Shown one piece after another: positions 10,923 through 19,987 of a stretch of 64,000 bases of DNA. The stretch is from NCBI RefSeq assembly GCF_000210295.1, contig NC_026737.1:620001-684000 (forward strand), in the 5' to 3' direction. The notes under the pieces were generated by a model, which was not told the origin of the DNA, ran no database searches, and worked only from the letters and a program-made list of their open reading frames with translations. The stretch is from Trypanosoma brucei gambiense DAL972. Its lineage: Eukaryota; Euglenozoa; Kinetoplastea; Trypanosomatida; Trypanosomatidae. Each line of letters starts with the position of its first letter. Position 1 is the stretch's first letter. Position numbers and translations under genes: made by a program.

Positions 10923-11657
10923 ATGAGGCGGCCCAATCGTATGATTGCTATTTTAACGGGTGCTGGCATCTCTGCCGAGTCGGGCATTTCAACATTCCGT
11001 GATCAGAACGGCTTATGGGAGAACCACCGCGTGGAGGATGTTTGTACTCCTGCCGCCTTCCTCAAACAACCGACAGTCGTACAGCGTTTTTACAACGAAC
11101 GCCGGAGGGCCCTTCTTTCACCGGAGGTGAAGCCCAATGCTTCGCATCAGGCGCTTGCGAGGCTTCAACGTGAATACAAGGATGGTCAAGTGGTTATCAT
11201 CACGCAGAATATTGACGACTTGCACGAGCGGGCAGGATCAAGGCAAGTTTTGCACATGCATGGCGAACTGTTGAAGGTGCGTTGTACCGCGACAGGACGC
11301 GTGTTTGAGTCAAGGGATGACGTGATCCATGGTGAATCGAAATGTGAATGCTGCGGAGTCGTAGAAACTCTCAGACCGCATATAGTATGGTTTAACGAAA
11401 TGCCGCTGTATATGGATGTAATTGATGAAGTGGTGCAAAACGCGGGGCTTTTCGTGGCTGTCGGTACTTCCGGTAACGTATACCCTGCAGCGGGTCTTGT
11501 GATGATTGCAAAAGCACATGGAGCAGAAACACTTGAACTCAACCTGGAACCCAGTGGGAACTGCAGGGACTTCGATCGGTCCGTTTACGGGCCGGCGTCT
11601 GTCATTGTTCCTGCTTGGGCCGACGAGGTGCTTCACGGAAAGGGTCCCGCGGCATGA
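10923..11657 (+). CDS. SIR2RP3: NAD-dependent protein deacylase, class III sirtuin (CobB/SIRT5-like)
   Basis: This 244-residue protein is one compact sirtuin domain. NAD-binding motifs are GAGISAESGI (13-22) and TQNID (94-98), and the catalytic His is His113. The pair Tyr57-x-x-Arg60 is the signature that lets SIRT5/CobB enzymes accept succinyl and malonyl lysine. The zinc site is CobB-like: the first Cys pair is reduced to a single Cys (Cys121 in CTAT), followed later by CECC. The following LRPHIVWFNEMPL segment is also CobB-like. The open frame extends upstream to a GTG at 10851, but the first ATG is at 10923 and gives 244 residues, the length I recall for mitochondrial T. brucei SIR2rp3. 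The spacer from the ABC gene is only 220 nt. NAD-dependent removal of acyl groups from mitochondrial proteins is the inferred role. Confidence 0.88.
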   Translation: MRRPNRMIAILTGAGISAESGISTFRDQNGLWENHRVEDVCTPAAFLKQPTVVQRFYNERRRALLSPEVKPNASHQALARLQREYKDGQVVIITQNIDDLHERAGSRQVLHMHGELLKVRCTATGRVFESRDDVIHGESKCECCGVVETLRPHIVWFNEMPLYMDVIDEVVQNAGLFVAVGTSGNVYPAAGLVMIAKAHGAETLELNLEPSGNCRDFDRSVYGPASVIVPAWADEVLHGKGPAA

Positions 11658-12140
11658 GCCACCGCTCATTTTGTATTCTTTCCTTTTCCTTCCCTTGTCT
11701 TTGCTTTATCCATTGTTGTTGTTGAGCTGCTCCAACCTCATCTTTTTGATGGCGTTCGTGTTTTTTTTTTTTGTTCCAGGAACTTGCCGTTGCAGTTTGA
11801 GTGGCTGTGTTGGAGTTGTGGCTTTGTTATGTCGTTTCGACGAATAAAAATGGTAGAGCAAAAAGTTCGCATCTCCTTGTCTCTGTACTCTCCCCTCCAT
11901 TTCGCCTTCAAGTTAATCTCCGCATTGCTTGTGATCGTCACCATTACTGCTGTTTTAATTTCGTCCTTTGTCTTCTTTTGTGGACCACATAAAAACGTTG
12001 GGAAGAAAGCACGCTCACACACTCTACACCTAACCGGTAGCAAAAAGAAAGCAAGATAAAGTGACACAAATAACAGTAATACCTCGCTCTTTTCATCATC
12101 TTTAACCACTAAACAGTTGCCTGCGTAATATTCAGCACTA
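11658..12140. other. 483-bp spacer
   Basis: It is T-rich and no gene is seen. A pyrimidine tract at about 12083-12108 followed by AG at 12115-12116 gives a 24-nt 5' UTR for the next gene. Confidence 0.6.
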
Positions 12141-12617
12141 ATGGGCTTCGGTGCAGTCGTCAGCTACTTTGGGCTCATCTTCTTGCTCACGGTGTTTATC
12201 GCCTCGGGTGTTCAAATCATGATGTACCCCACCTCAGGCGCCATGATGTTGGCGAAGAGTAACTTCCCCAAGTTGCTGGAAATGGCTGGCATTCAGTACC
12301 GCCTCTCTGTTGCTGAATACACCATGGTTGTGCAGGGCATTGGTGCTTCCTGCATTGGCTTTTCCCTGCTAATGCTTCTGGGCGTTGGTCGTTCCTTCTT
12401 TGCCTTCTTGCTCGCCGTTTTGGTTTCTCTGCTTACACTCGCCTTCCACATTGACCTCCGTGCCCCCACGAAGATGAGTGAAACGAATGCCTTTCAGGTC
12501 TTGAAGAATGCCGCCATTTTCGGTGGGCTGATGTTTGTTGCAGGGAGCTCTGGTCGCTCCCGCGCCGCCCCACGGGCCGCCGCCAACGCAGCGGGGAAAG
12601 AAAAAAAGAAGAATTAA
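12141..12617 (+). CDS. Small four-span membrane protein with dilysine tail, possibly DoxX-like
   Basis: The 158-residue protein has about four hydrophobic segments (about 5-27, 60-80, 82-103, 118-137) and a short Ala/Arg-rich cytosolic tail. It ends GKEKKKN, with Lys at -3 and -4, which fits the KKXX ER-retrieval signal. The pattern of a first span, an amphipathic FPKLLEMAGI segment, then two close spans around a conserved acidic/polar residue resembles the DoxX-like/TMEM35 group. That is a weak resemblance read by eye and no function should be inferred from it. ATG and acceptor agree with a 24-nt leader. It is a real gene by its strong codon structure and clean borders. Confidence 0.75.
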   Translation: MGFGAVVSYFGLIFLLTVFIASGVQIMMYPTSGAMMLAKSNFPKLLEMAGIQYRLSVAEYTMVVQGIGASCIGFSLLMLLGVGRSFFAFLLAVLVSLLTLAFHIDLRAPTKMSETNAFQVLKNAAIFGGLMFVAGSSGRSRAAPRAAANAAGKEKKKN

Positions 12618-14066
12618 CCGACTCATGCATGCACCGCTTGCCGGGTCACCCCTCCGTAGAGAGAGAGAGAGAGAAAAAAAAAAGGAACTTCAGTGGATAT
12701 TGCAGTGAAGAAAGAAAGAATAGGGAGAAGAGGGGGTTTGCATTACGTTCACAAGGGTTGTTTTGATTGATTACCTTCCCCTTTCTGTTTCCGTTTCCTT
12801 TTTCTTTTTTTTTGCTTTGTCTCATCTCATCTTTTCTTTTTATCTTTCCTCTCCTTATTCCCCTCGGTTTTCTCTTCTTCGCGTACTTGCTCTCCTGCCC
12901 CCCCCCTGCGATTTTTTTTTTATTCCTTTGCTTCTCTCTATGAATTCCTTCCGCACCCGATTATCTTAGTTATTTACTTCCCACTGGCCCACTCCACTGT
13001 TGTGAGGGACGCCTGAAGGAAGTCATGTTGGGGAATGTTTGAATCACATGAATGAGTATTTGCAAAGAGAAGTAAACGCAGGTAAACAAAAAGTGGGAGA
13101 AAATTATATATTTTTTTTTGTGTGTGTGTTTCTTCCACTCTTTTAGTCGTGGGAACTTTTGACAACAGGAAGTGAGGGGTTGAGAGAAATCTCAAGAGGG
13201 AGAAAAGGTGGAACGGAAAGGAAAGAAAAGAAAAGAGAACAAAAGATGAGTATCTTGGCAGTTGTAAGGGGAGGAATGGGAGGAACGGAGAAGTAATGAC
13301 AAGTGAATCGACAATACCTTTAAGGGAAGAAGAAAAAAAAAAAGAAAACGAAACAAAAAAATACATATTCATAACAACAATAATATTGTTAATAACACAC
13401 GCACCCGTATACATATATGGGGAAGAAAAGGAAAGGAAAAAAGGAGGGGATCCACAAAACAAAAAAAAAGAGGGGGATGAAAATGTTTTTATCAAGAGAG
13501 GTTTGGCACCATTAAAGGGAGGAAAAGAAACAGTCACTTCTGAAGTAAAAAAAAAGAAGAGAAAGATGCGAAGGTTAAACCCGACTCATTTAAAAACAAA
13601 GAGGGAAAGTAGAGAGGTTTGGTGGCACATTTTGTTACGCACTGAAACAATTTTTCTCCCCTTTTCAACGAAAAAATGAGAGAAAAATGGAAGTGCAATG
13701 ATGATGTTCGACGCCAATATTGTTATTGTTGTTAATTACGTTGCACTGCACAGGGTCGTAAAAATGTGAGGACAAATAGAAACTAAACTGGATCGAAACA
13801 AACTAAAGCACGAAAGACAAGAAGGGGGAAAACAAAAGAAAGGAAGAGGTAAAGAGATGATGGACTCAAAATCTATTTTGGGACCTCCTACCCCCAACTG
13901 GTATAACAGGCGTGCAGGGAGAGGCCGTTTATTGGCGTTATCTAAAAATGTAATATTGCATGTGGTGTGGGCATTTAATTGTAGGAGTGCAGTGAAAGCA
14001 TGACGGGGCGGGCATTAGTTATTTGCCGGCCTTTAGCCATGTCCTTCAAATAAGCACTTGTTTTGA

Positions 14067-14070
<4 letters not shown>

Positions 14071-14127
<57 letters not shown>
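14071..14127. repeat. (TA)n(GT)n microsatellite
   Basis: About 35 nt of alternating TA pass without interruption into about 21 nt of alternating GT. Both are alternating purine-pyrimidine tracts, able to adopt cruciform or Z-type structures. Confidence 0.9.
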
Positions 14128-14449
14128 TGACAAATATGTTTCTTCTCTCTTTCCCCCTTCTTCTTTTTTTTTTTTGAAAGAAAGAATTGTATTTGTTTCT
14201 ATTTTTCGTCCGTACGTCTTGGCGCCGGGTATCTATCCTGGAACACGTGGAAGTTATTTCGGTTACAAAGATACTTAGTAGTTCACTGGCGCGTCACCTA
14301 CAGCGCGGCGCACTGCACGAAAGCAAACAACGGTTAGAAACGGTAGCGAAGCGCACGTAAGTTTGCAAAAACAAGCAAAACCAAACAAAAAATCAGCTGC
14401 GTAAAATAAGGGCACAGAGCAAGGCACAGAATAGTTGGAAAACAGAGGT

Positions 14450-14491
14450 TATATATATATATATATATATTTATTTATTTATTTATTTATT
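14450..14491. repeat. (TA)n(TTTA)n microsatellite
   Basis: About 21 nt of TA repeats are followed by five TTTA units. It lies 54 nt upstream of the NEDD8 start, so it is near or inside the 5' UTR or splice region. Confidence 0.9.
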
Positions 14492-14544
14492 GTATAGGGT
14501 GTGCGGGTACGCGTTGATTTGCACCACTGCGGAGGTAACTAACC

Positions 14545-14781
14545 ATGCTTCTTAAGGTGAAGACTGTAAGCAACAAGGTTATTCAAATTACCTCACTTAC
14601 TGATGATAACACAATAGCGGAGTTGAAGGGTAAGTTAGAAGAGTCAGAAGGCATTCCTGGGAATATGATCCGCCTTGTGTATCAAGGAAAGCAATTGGAG
14701 GATGAGAAGCGGCTGAAAGATTACCAAATGTCCGCCGGTGCGACATTTCACATGGTGGTGGCCCTGCGCGCGGGTTGCTGA
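14545..14781 (+). CDS. NEDD8: Ubiquitin-like modifier NEDD8
   Basis: This single-unit ubiquitin-fold protein of 78 residues has the YQGKQLEDEKRLKDY segment typical of the family. Aligned to ubiquitin with one residue of offset, the residue at the 72 position is Ala (Ala73) rather than Arg, the feature that directs NEDD8 to its own E1 (APPBP1-UBA3). The tail reads ALRAGC: the usual Gly-Gly is Ala76-Gly77, followed by a single Cys that a protease would remove to expose Gly77. NEDD8 modifies cullins and so controls SCF-type ubiquitin ligases. I recall NEDD8 having been characterised in T. brucei. The Ubc12-like E2 at 59.7 kb in this window is a candidate partner. The alternative, a ubiquitin-like paralogue with another role, is less likely given the Ala. 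Confidence 0.85.
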   Translation: MLLKVKTVSNKVIQITSLTDDNTIAELKGKLEESEGIPGNMIRLVYQGKQLEDEKRLKDYQMSAGATFHMVVALRAGC

Positions 14782-15580
14782 TATATTGAGGAGAAACTCT
14801 AAAACAGTTTGCTTCGACATCTCTCAACAACTCATCCCCATTACCATGTGAATGGCGAAATTGCACAAAGCTGGTGTCAAACAGCAGCATACGGCGCTGC
14901 ATGGTTTCTATCGGCTGCGTCGTGCTCAGATGGTTAAGAGGGGGAAGATTGACCAGAGGAGAAATGAAGGAAGTTAAAGGCCGTTCAAAGAACGAAATTG
15001 GTACAAGGAGGCAAAAAGTCATGAAAAAATAGGCTATTGGGGACCTTAGCAGACTCGGACCTCAGCGATATATATATATATATTCTTTCGTTTGTCTTGA
15101 TTTTACTTTCGTTCACCCCTTTGTTCATTCCTAATCCTTTCTCTGTCTTCTTTTTCCCACCTCAACTGTCGCTGTGGAAAAAAAAAAGACAGGGAAATCG
15201 CCTGTTTGGAACACTGTTGAAATGGTGCGATACCAATGAGGCTCCACAGACTTCGCGTTTTCCGATCCTTCCTGATGCGCAACCGTTTCGGTTAATATAT
15301 CAAAAGGAAGTGATGTCATGTGCGCAGGTGATTTTTGACCACTCAACTCTTAGCATACGCCAAAACACACACAGACAGACAAATAGTTTTCTTCTCTACA
15401 ATTGAGTGCGGGGAACCGCACATTATCTTTTCCAGGTGCTTTCAAGAAGTCAAAACACGAGGACGAGGGGAGACTGTTTTTTTGGAGGTGGACAGAAAAT
15501 CAACCCGCAGGTGAGGTTGCGGCAGCAGCGCAACCAAACCGGTCAGTCGGCAACTTGTGTTTTCCCATCGTCCAATCAAA
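14782..15580. other. 0.8 kb spacer
   Basis: It contains a (TA)n run at 15067-15082, a T/C-rich block at 15083-15175, and an A run. No gene is seen. Confidence 0.6.
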
Positions 15581-16489
15581 ATGTCACTGTGGCCGTTTCG
15601 TACGGGCAATGACGAACGGTTTCAAGTCACAAGCACAGAAGAAACAATATACGACGCCATAAAGAATGAAATGCCAGCGTACCCGTACGGAACAGAGGTG
15701 GACCGGTATCTGGAGTGGCGGTGGCGGCGTGGGTTAGTGCAAAGCATCTTTCCTGCCACATGCTATGGAGCATTTGTAGGCTTTGCGGTTGGATATCGTC
15801 AAGCGCGCGTGGAGGGCCGCTACATTGGTCGCTACAAAGTCGTGTGGCGCTACAGCTCAACGTTTGCGGCTGTTGGCCTCTTAACAACCGCATTCCATCA
15901 TGTGCTTGTGGTGCGCAATAACTACCACGACCGTTTCTACTACCCCATGATGGCTGGTGCCTCCGGGGCTGTTGTACTCACAGTAGCCTCACAAATGGGG
16001 ACACTCGGTCAAGGCATGCTAGCCGGCTCTTTAGTTGGTGTACTCTACACCTTAAGTTGCTACGGCATGACATATTACCACAGGCGGCGTCTCAAAATGT
16101 TCCTTCGTCAGCAGCAGACACAACAAGTTCCCGTGCATAAGGTGTCTCCTGAGCTTCAACGCATGTATAGGGCCTACCTTTACGATAACAGACCGTTGGA
16201 GGAGAAAGACGTGATGGTGCGGCGGGCAGTTGTGCTCTCCATGAGTGAAGATGACACCTGTTTGGATGCAAAGCGGGTTTTGCAAAACATGACGCCGGAG
16301 ATATACGACTGGGTGAATTTTCCTGACTGGTGGCCACTGAAGTTCCCTCAACAGACGGAAGAGGAACGAATGATTTATGAACGGCAGCGCGACGAGGAAG
16401 TGGAGCGGCGAAAACGCGCTTTCCTTGAGACTGATGATGGGGCCCTCATTAAGCGCGTCAATCGGGCAAAAAAATACAGAGATTTATAG
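15581..16489 (+). CDS. Probable mitochondrial inner-membrane protein, Tim17/NDUFA11-like helices
   Basis: The frame is open from a GTG at 15557, but the first ATG is 15581 and gives 302 residues. A polar N-terminus of about 45 residues precedes three or four moderately hydrophobic, Gly/Ala/Ser-rich helices between about 50 and 180. The segment ATCYGAFVGFAVGYRQARVEG is reminiscent of the GxxxG-type helices of the Tim17/22/23 and NDUFA11 families. The C-terminal 120 residues are hydrophilic and charged, with a Trp-rich patch (YDWVNFPDWWPLKFP) near 250 and a basic end. I do not recognise the protein with certainty; a respiratory complex or import subunit is an inference. Confidence 0.7.
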   Translation: MSLWPFRTGNDERFQVTSTEETIYDAIKNEMPAYPYGTEVDRYLEWRWRRGLVQSIFPATCYGAFVGFAVGYRQARVEGRYIGRYKVVWRYSSTFAAVGLLTTAFHHVLVVRNNYHDRFYYPMMAGASGAVVLTVASQMGTLGQGMLAGSLVGVLYTLSCYGMTYYHRRRLKMFLRQQQTQQVPVHKVSPELQRMYRAYLYDNRPLEEKDVMVRRAVVLSMSEDDTCLDAKRVLQNMTPEIYDWVNFPDWWPLKFPQQTEEERMIYERQRDEEVERRKRAFLETDDGALIKRVNRAKKYRDL

Positions 16490-16959
16490 CGATTTTCATT
16501 CGTCCGCGCCTTTGTGTAGCTAGAGCGGTTCGATGGGCAAATGGACTTGTGATACCCATATCGTGTGTGTTGGCAATTGGATGAAGGTGAACGCAGACAT
16601 CAAGTTCGGACAACATAGGCTCAGAATAACGTAAGGGAAAGTATTGTAAAAAGGTAGAGGGACCTCTCCACTACTCGCGTACCATTACGATCCTTCGCTG
16701 TTATTTTTAATCTTTAATTTACATTCCTGTCTGTATTTTGTTGTCTCTTTGTTGCTGTGTCGTATAGAGGAAGGGAGGGGGGGGGGGGCTGCGCGGTTTA
16801 CAATCTTTCGTTGCAGTCCAGGAGGATAGTTACATTTGCACTAACTTGTAGTAGAAACCTCACCCGAGCAGATCGTGTCCAAATACCGGCTTACCACATA
16901 CTCTCTCCTGTGTGAAGCAAACATTTCAACGGGGAGTAGGTGGAGAAAACTGGTGGGGG
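16490..16959. other. 470-bp spacer with G12 run
   Basis: A T-rich tract at about 16700-16765 with AG at 16766-16767 is the likely acceptor for the cardiolipin synthase gene. A run of twelve G at 16777-16788 follows it and would fall inside the 5' UTR. No gene is seen. Confidence 0.6.
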
Positions 16960-18879
16960 ATGACCTTCAATGGAAGGTTTCGTGCGACGCTGCGCGGCAT
17001 CAATATTAGAAATGCTTCAATGACTTCGTTGTCATTGACAGGAAGTCATGCACAAAAGCAGACGGTTTTAGGGAGCACTCCGGGGGCATTGGACACAATA
17101 CCGACAGTGGCCCTTAACGGAGTGAACCCACTGCCCCGTTACCGGCACAATCTGTTGTTTGGTACACTTTCATTTGGAGATCGCTGGGATCGTATTCAGC
17201 GTCGGTTGGCTGTTCTTGGGCGGGCGTCTACTGGAAATGTGGTAGTTCCGTTTAGTGACAGTGCTGACGCTTTCCGACGTATGTGGGAGTCTGTCGATTC
17301 TGCCAGTGATTCGGTCCTGTGGCAAACGTACATTTGCAAGGACGATTTCGTCGGGCGAAAAACGGTCAAGAAGTTAGAGGAAGCGCATCGTCGCGGGTGT
17401 AAAACAGAGTTGCTGTACGACTGCGGGGGAAACATAACTGGACGCAGGCGGCTGGTGGGTGACCTCAAAAAGTCTGGAGCTAACGTCATTGAACATCGTC
17501 CCATGTGGGAACATTTTTTCCCCTACTTCCTCAGGGGGATGAAGTGGGAGCTCAGTCCAGGTATACGTAACCACAGAAAAATCCTTATCGTCGACAACAA
17601 GTTGGGTTTCTGTGGTGGCCTCAATATTGGGGACGAGTACTGCGGTACGAGTGAGGGTGGAAATGGACGCTTTAGGGATACACATTGTGTCGTCATGGGT
17701 CCCGCTGTGATGCACATGCGCGAAGTATACGAAGATACAAAGGCGCCAAAGCCATGGAAATGGAGCTTAGCCCGGTGGCGACAGATTGCATCAGCCACAA
17801 TGAACCTTCGGTACCTTGAGGGAATGAACGTGAAACATGACTACCTGGAGCCCACCACGACGTTTGTGCGCCAGGGCGGCGGTGTTTACCTCCGCCGCCA
17901 GATGGAGAGAGCGGAACGTAGCACAGTCCGTATGATGGAACGGATGCGATGGAAACGGCAGCGTGAGCGCCTGAATCGATGTCTGCTTACGCTCGCGAAA
18001 AACCTTCGCGAGGGGCAGGGGCTTGTATTCAAAGCCTCAACAGGTAAAGGCGATGACGTGGCAACCACGGATGCGGGAAGCAAGAGAAACGATGAGGTGT
18101 CTCATGGGCAATGGAAACTGATGAAGCGCCGCATCGACGAGTACCGCCAGCGTGCAATTAAAAACGCCGAGGAATCCTTTTTCCGTAGGTTGAGGGTGGT
18201 TAACCCATCGATGCGCCTCCTTGAAGACACCTCACCCGTTGCGGAAGCTGAGGCATATGGTCAAGCGCATGCCGCTGTGACGCAGGTGCTCTCCTGTAAT
18301 CCCCACTCACGTGACTGGTCCATTCCTTATGCCTTTTGGCAAGTGTCAAAGTTTGTTCACCAGAGATTGTGGGTTACCACTCCTTATTATATGCCTCACA
18401 GGAAGTTAATGCGTGCCCTTCAGTTGGCTGCTCGCCGTGGTGTCGATGTCCGCATCCTCGCAGGAAGCAACCGGACAACAGACCCATGGTTCATGTGGTA
18501 TGCATCGAATTATATCACGGGTATGCTAATGGCATCGGGGGTTCGCGTCTACGAATATAAGGGAGGGCAGGTGATGCACGCTAAAACAGTGGTAGCGGAC
18601 AGCATATGGACCTCCATCGGGAGTTACAACTGGGACATGATGAGCAATAAGAATATGGAAATTTGTGTTTGCCACCTGGACCACAATTTGGCTCTAACTA
18701 TGGAAAAGCAGTTTCTTGACGACATGAATGTGAGCGAGGAGGTGAACTATGAAGAATATCAACGGCGCTCCTTGTGGCTACGGTTCTCCTCGTGGTTTTT
18801 CTACACCGCTTTGCGGATCGCGGAGAAGTTCACGTTTCGAACCTTCTGGGATCCCGATCTCTCCTCCGAGATAGACTAG
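16960..18879 (+). CDS. CLS: Cardiolipin synthase, bacterial type (phospholipase D superfamily)
   Basis: The 639-residue enzyme makes cardiolipin by phosphatidyl transfer, acting at the mitochondrial inner membrane. It has the two HxKxxxxD motifs of the PLD superfamily: HRKILIVD at His205-Lys207-Asp212, followed by GGLNIGDEY, and HAKTVVAD at His540-Lys542-Asp547, followed by GSYNWD. The Arg-rich, Ser/Thr-containing first 35 residues look like a mitochondrial presequence. Between the two halves there is a long, highly charged insert at about residues 310-420. The open frame begins at a GTG at 16912, but the first ATG is 16960. Most eukaryotes use a CDP-alcohol phosphotransferase for this step; the bacterial-type enzyme is a known feature of T. 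brucei, where I recall it as essential. Confidence 0.93.
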   Translation: MTFNGRFRATLRGINIRNASMTSLSLTGSHAQKQTVLGSTPGALDTIPTVALNGVNPLPRYRHNLLFGTLSFGDRWDRIQRRLAVLGRASTGNVVVPFSDSADAFRRMWESVDSASDSVLWQTYICKDDFVGRKTVKKLEEAHRRGCKTELLYDCGGNITGRRRLVGDLKKSGANVIEHRPMWEHFFPYFLRGMKWELSPGIRNHRKILIVDNKLGFCGGLNIGDEYCGTSEGGNGRFRDTHCVVMGPAVMHMREVYEDTKAPKPWKWSLARWRQIASATMNLRYLEGMNVKHDYLEPTTTFVRQGGGVYLRRQMERAERSTVRMMERMRWKRQRERLNRCLLTLAKNLREGQGLVFKASTGKGDDVATTDAGSKRNDEVSHGQWKLMKRRIDEYRQRAIKNAEESFFRRLRVVNPSMRLLEDTSPVAEAEAYGQAHAAVTQVLSCNPHSRDWSIPYAFWQVSKFVHQRLWVTTPYYMPHRKLMRALQLAARRGVDVRILAGSNRTTDPWFMWYASNYITGMLMASGVRVYEYKGGQVMHAKTVVADSIWTSIGSYNWDMMSNKNMEICVCHLDHNLALTMEKQFLDDMNVSEEVNYEEYQRRSLWLRFSSWFFYTALRIAEKFTFRTFWDPDLSSEID

Positions 18880-19987
18880 CAGCTCACGAACCGTGCCCTA
18901 GTTGTTGTTATTACTATTCTGATCTTTCTGTACCTGACCCCTGGCGCTTATGTACAGGGAAGTGTGAAGGAAGATTCTTCGTTACTGAGCGGATCCCCAC
19001 TCCCTCAAGGTGTGGTCCGGCTAGCCAAAAATAAAATAAAAGTAAAGGCACGCGGCTGTAACTGTAGGGCGGAGTCTCGCGATTAAAATAGAATGGACGT
19101 AAAAACAGCGCACAAATCAGTCAGATTTGTTCTTTCTCTTCTCCCACTTTGTTTTTTATTCCCCTTCCCTCGCCACCATACCGCTGGGCCGAGCCACCGT
19201 CACCGCCATGACTTGCTCAACTAATAATACGTGTTGAGACCCACCACCAGTTGGTGGGTGGCCCTCGACGGATATGGGGAAGGGAGAAGGGGTGCACGAG
19301 GGTGTTAAACTTACACACAGTTTCTTACCCGTTTATCGACACTTGAGCATCTGATACTTATAATACGGAAAAAAGGAGAAAGGAGGAAAACAAAGTGTAA
19401 GGGGTCGATTGGTTGTTGACGGCGCTACTAATTCTTTCTTCACCATTGCGTGCGTAACATCAGCACCGTTATTTATTGATATATATATATATATATGTAT
19501 GTGGCTTTTTTATTTTTACACTGTTCCTCTTTGTGCCCACCATCACAATTATTACCGCCATTCTCGTCATTTTCATTTTTCATCCGTTTGGCTAGCGATC
19601 GAGAGGGGAGAACAGAAGTTGTGGGGACGGGGGTTTGAACCCGTTTTGCAACAAGGCGTTTGTTCCTTTGTCCGATCGATGCTGGGCAGTTGCTCACATT
19701 TCGCATCGCTTACGCTTCGTTGATGCTCTTGTACAAAACTTCCTTTTTCGCTCTTACCTCTTTGTTGTTGTTCTCGTTATTGGGTGTTATTTTACTATTT
19801 GCAGCGCATAACCCATCTGCTGGTTATGCTGCGTTTTCACAATTTATCTTTGCATACACGTGTCGCACCTTCTCTCTTTGTTTTGTTTGGGTATCTTTCG
19901 CCTACGCTTCGTTAAATTGTCAACTTGCTACTGAGTTTTCCAGCGGTAAGTTGTGTTTTGAGCGTATTCCCTCACCACAACACCGAT
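18880..19987. other. 1.1 kb spacer
   Basis: It holds a (TA)n run at 19478-19496 and a GC-rich hairpin at 19239-19259. A pyrimidine tract at about 19865-19895 with AG at 19943-19944 probably serves the next gene. A tRNA-like T-arm at about 19629 was examined and rejected. Confidence 0.55.
19239..19259. other. Perfect 8-bp GC-rich hairpin
   Basis: ACCCACCA at 19239-19246 is followed by a 5-nt loop and its exact complement TGGTGGGT at 19252-19259. It stands out in an AT-rich spacer, in the probable 3' UTR of cardiolipin synthase. Confidence 0.5.

Larger units (their letters stand above)
12618..14544. other. 1.9 kb spacer with pyrimidine-to-purine switch
   Basis: From 12650 to 12700 it is purine-rich with a GA run, 12760-12960 is strongly pyrimidine-rich, and 13000-13900 is mostly purine-rich with A and GGA runs. 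A long (TA)n(GT)n run is at 14071-14127 and (TA)n(TTTA)n at 14450-14491. The open frames inside are low complexity. Confidence 0.6.

Noticed and set aside
13296..13679. 127-codon Lys/Glu-rich open frame starting at ATG
   Set aside because: It arises from purine-rich low-complexity DNA with A runs. No acceptor tract precedes it within a reasonable distance.
19625..19650. Possible tRNA T-arm (GGGTTTGAACCC)
   Set aside because: On neither strand is there a matching A box or a foldable acceptor and anticodon arm; the stem pairs only partly.
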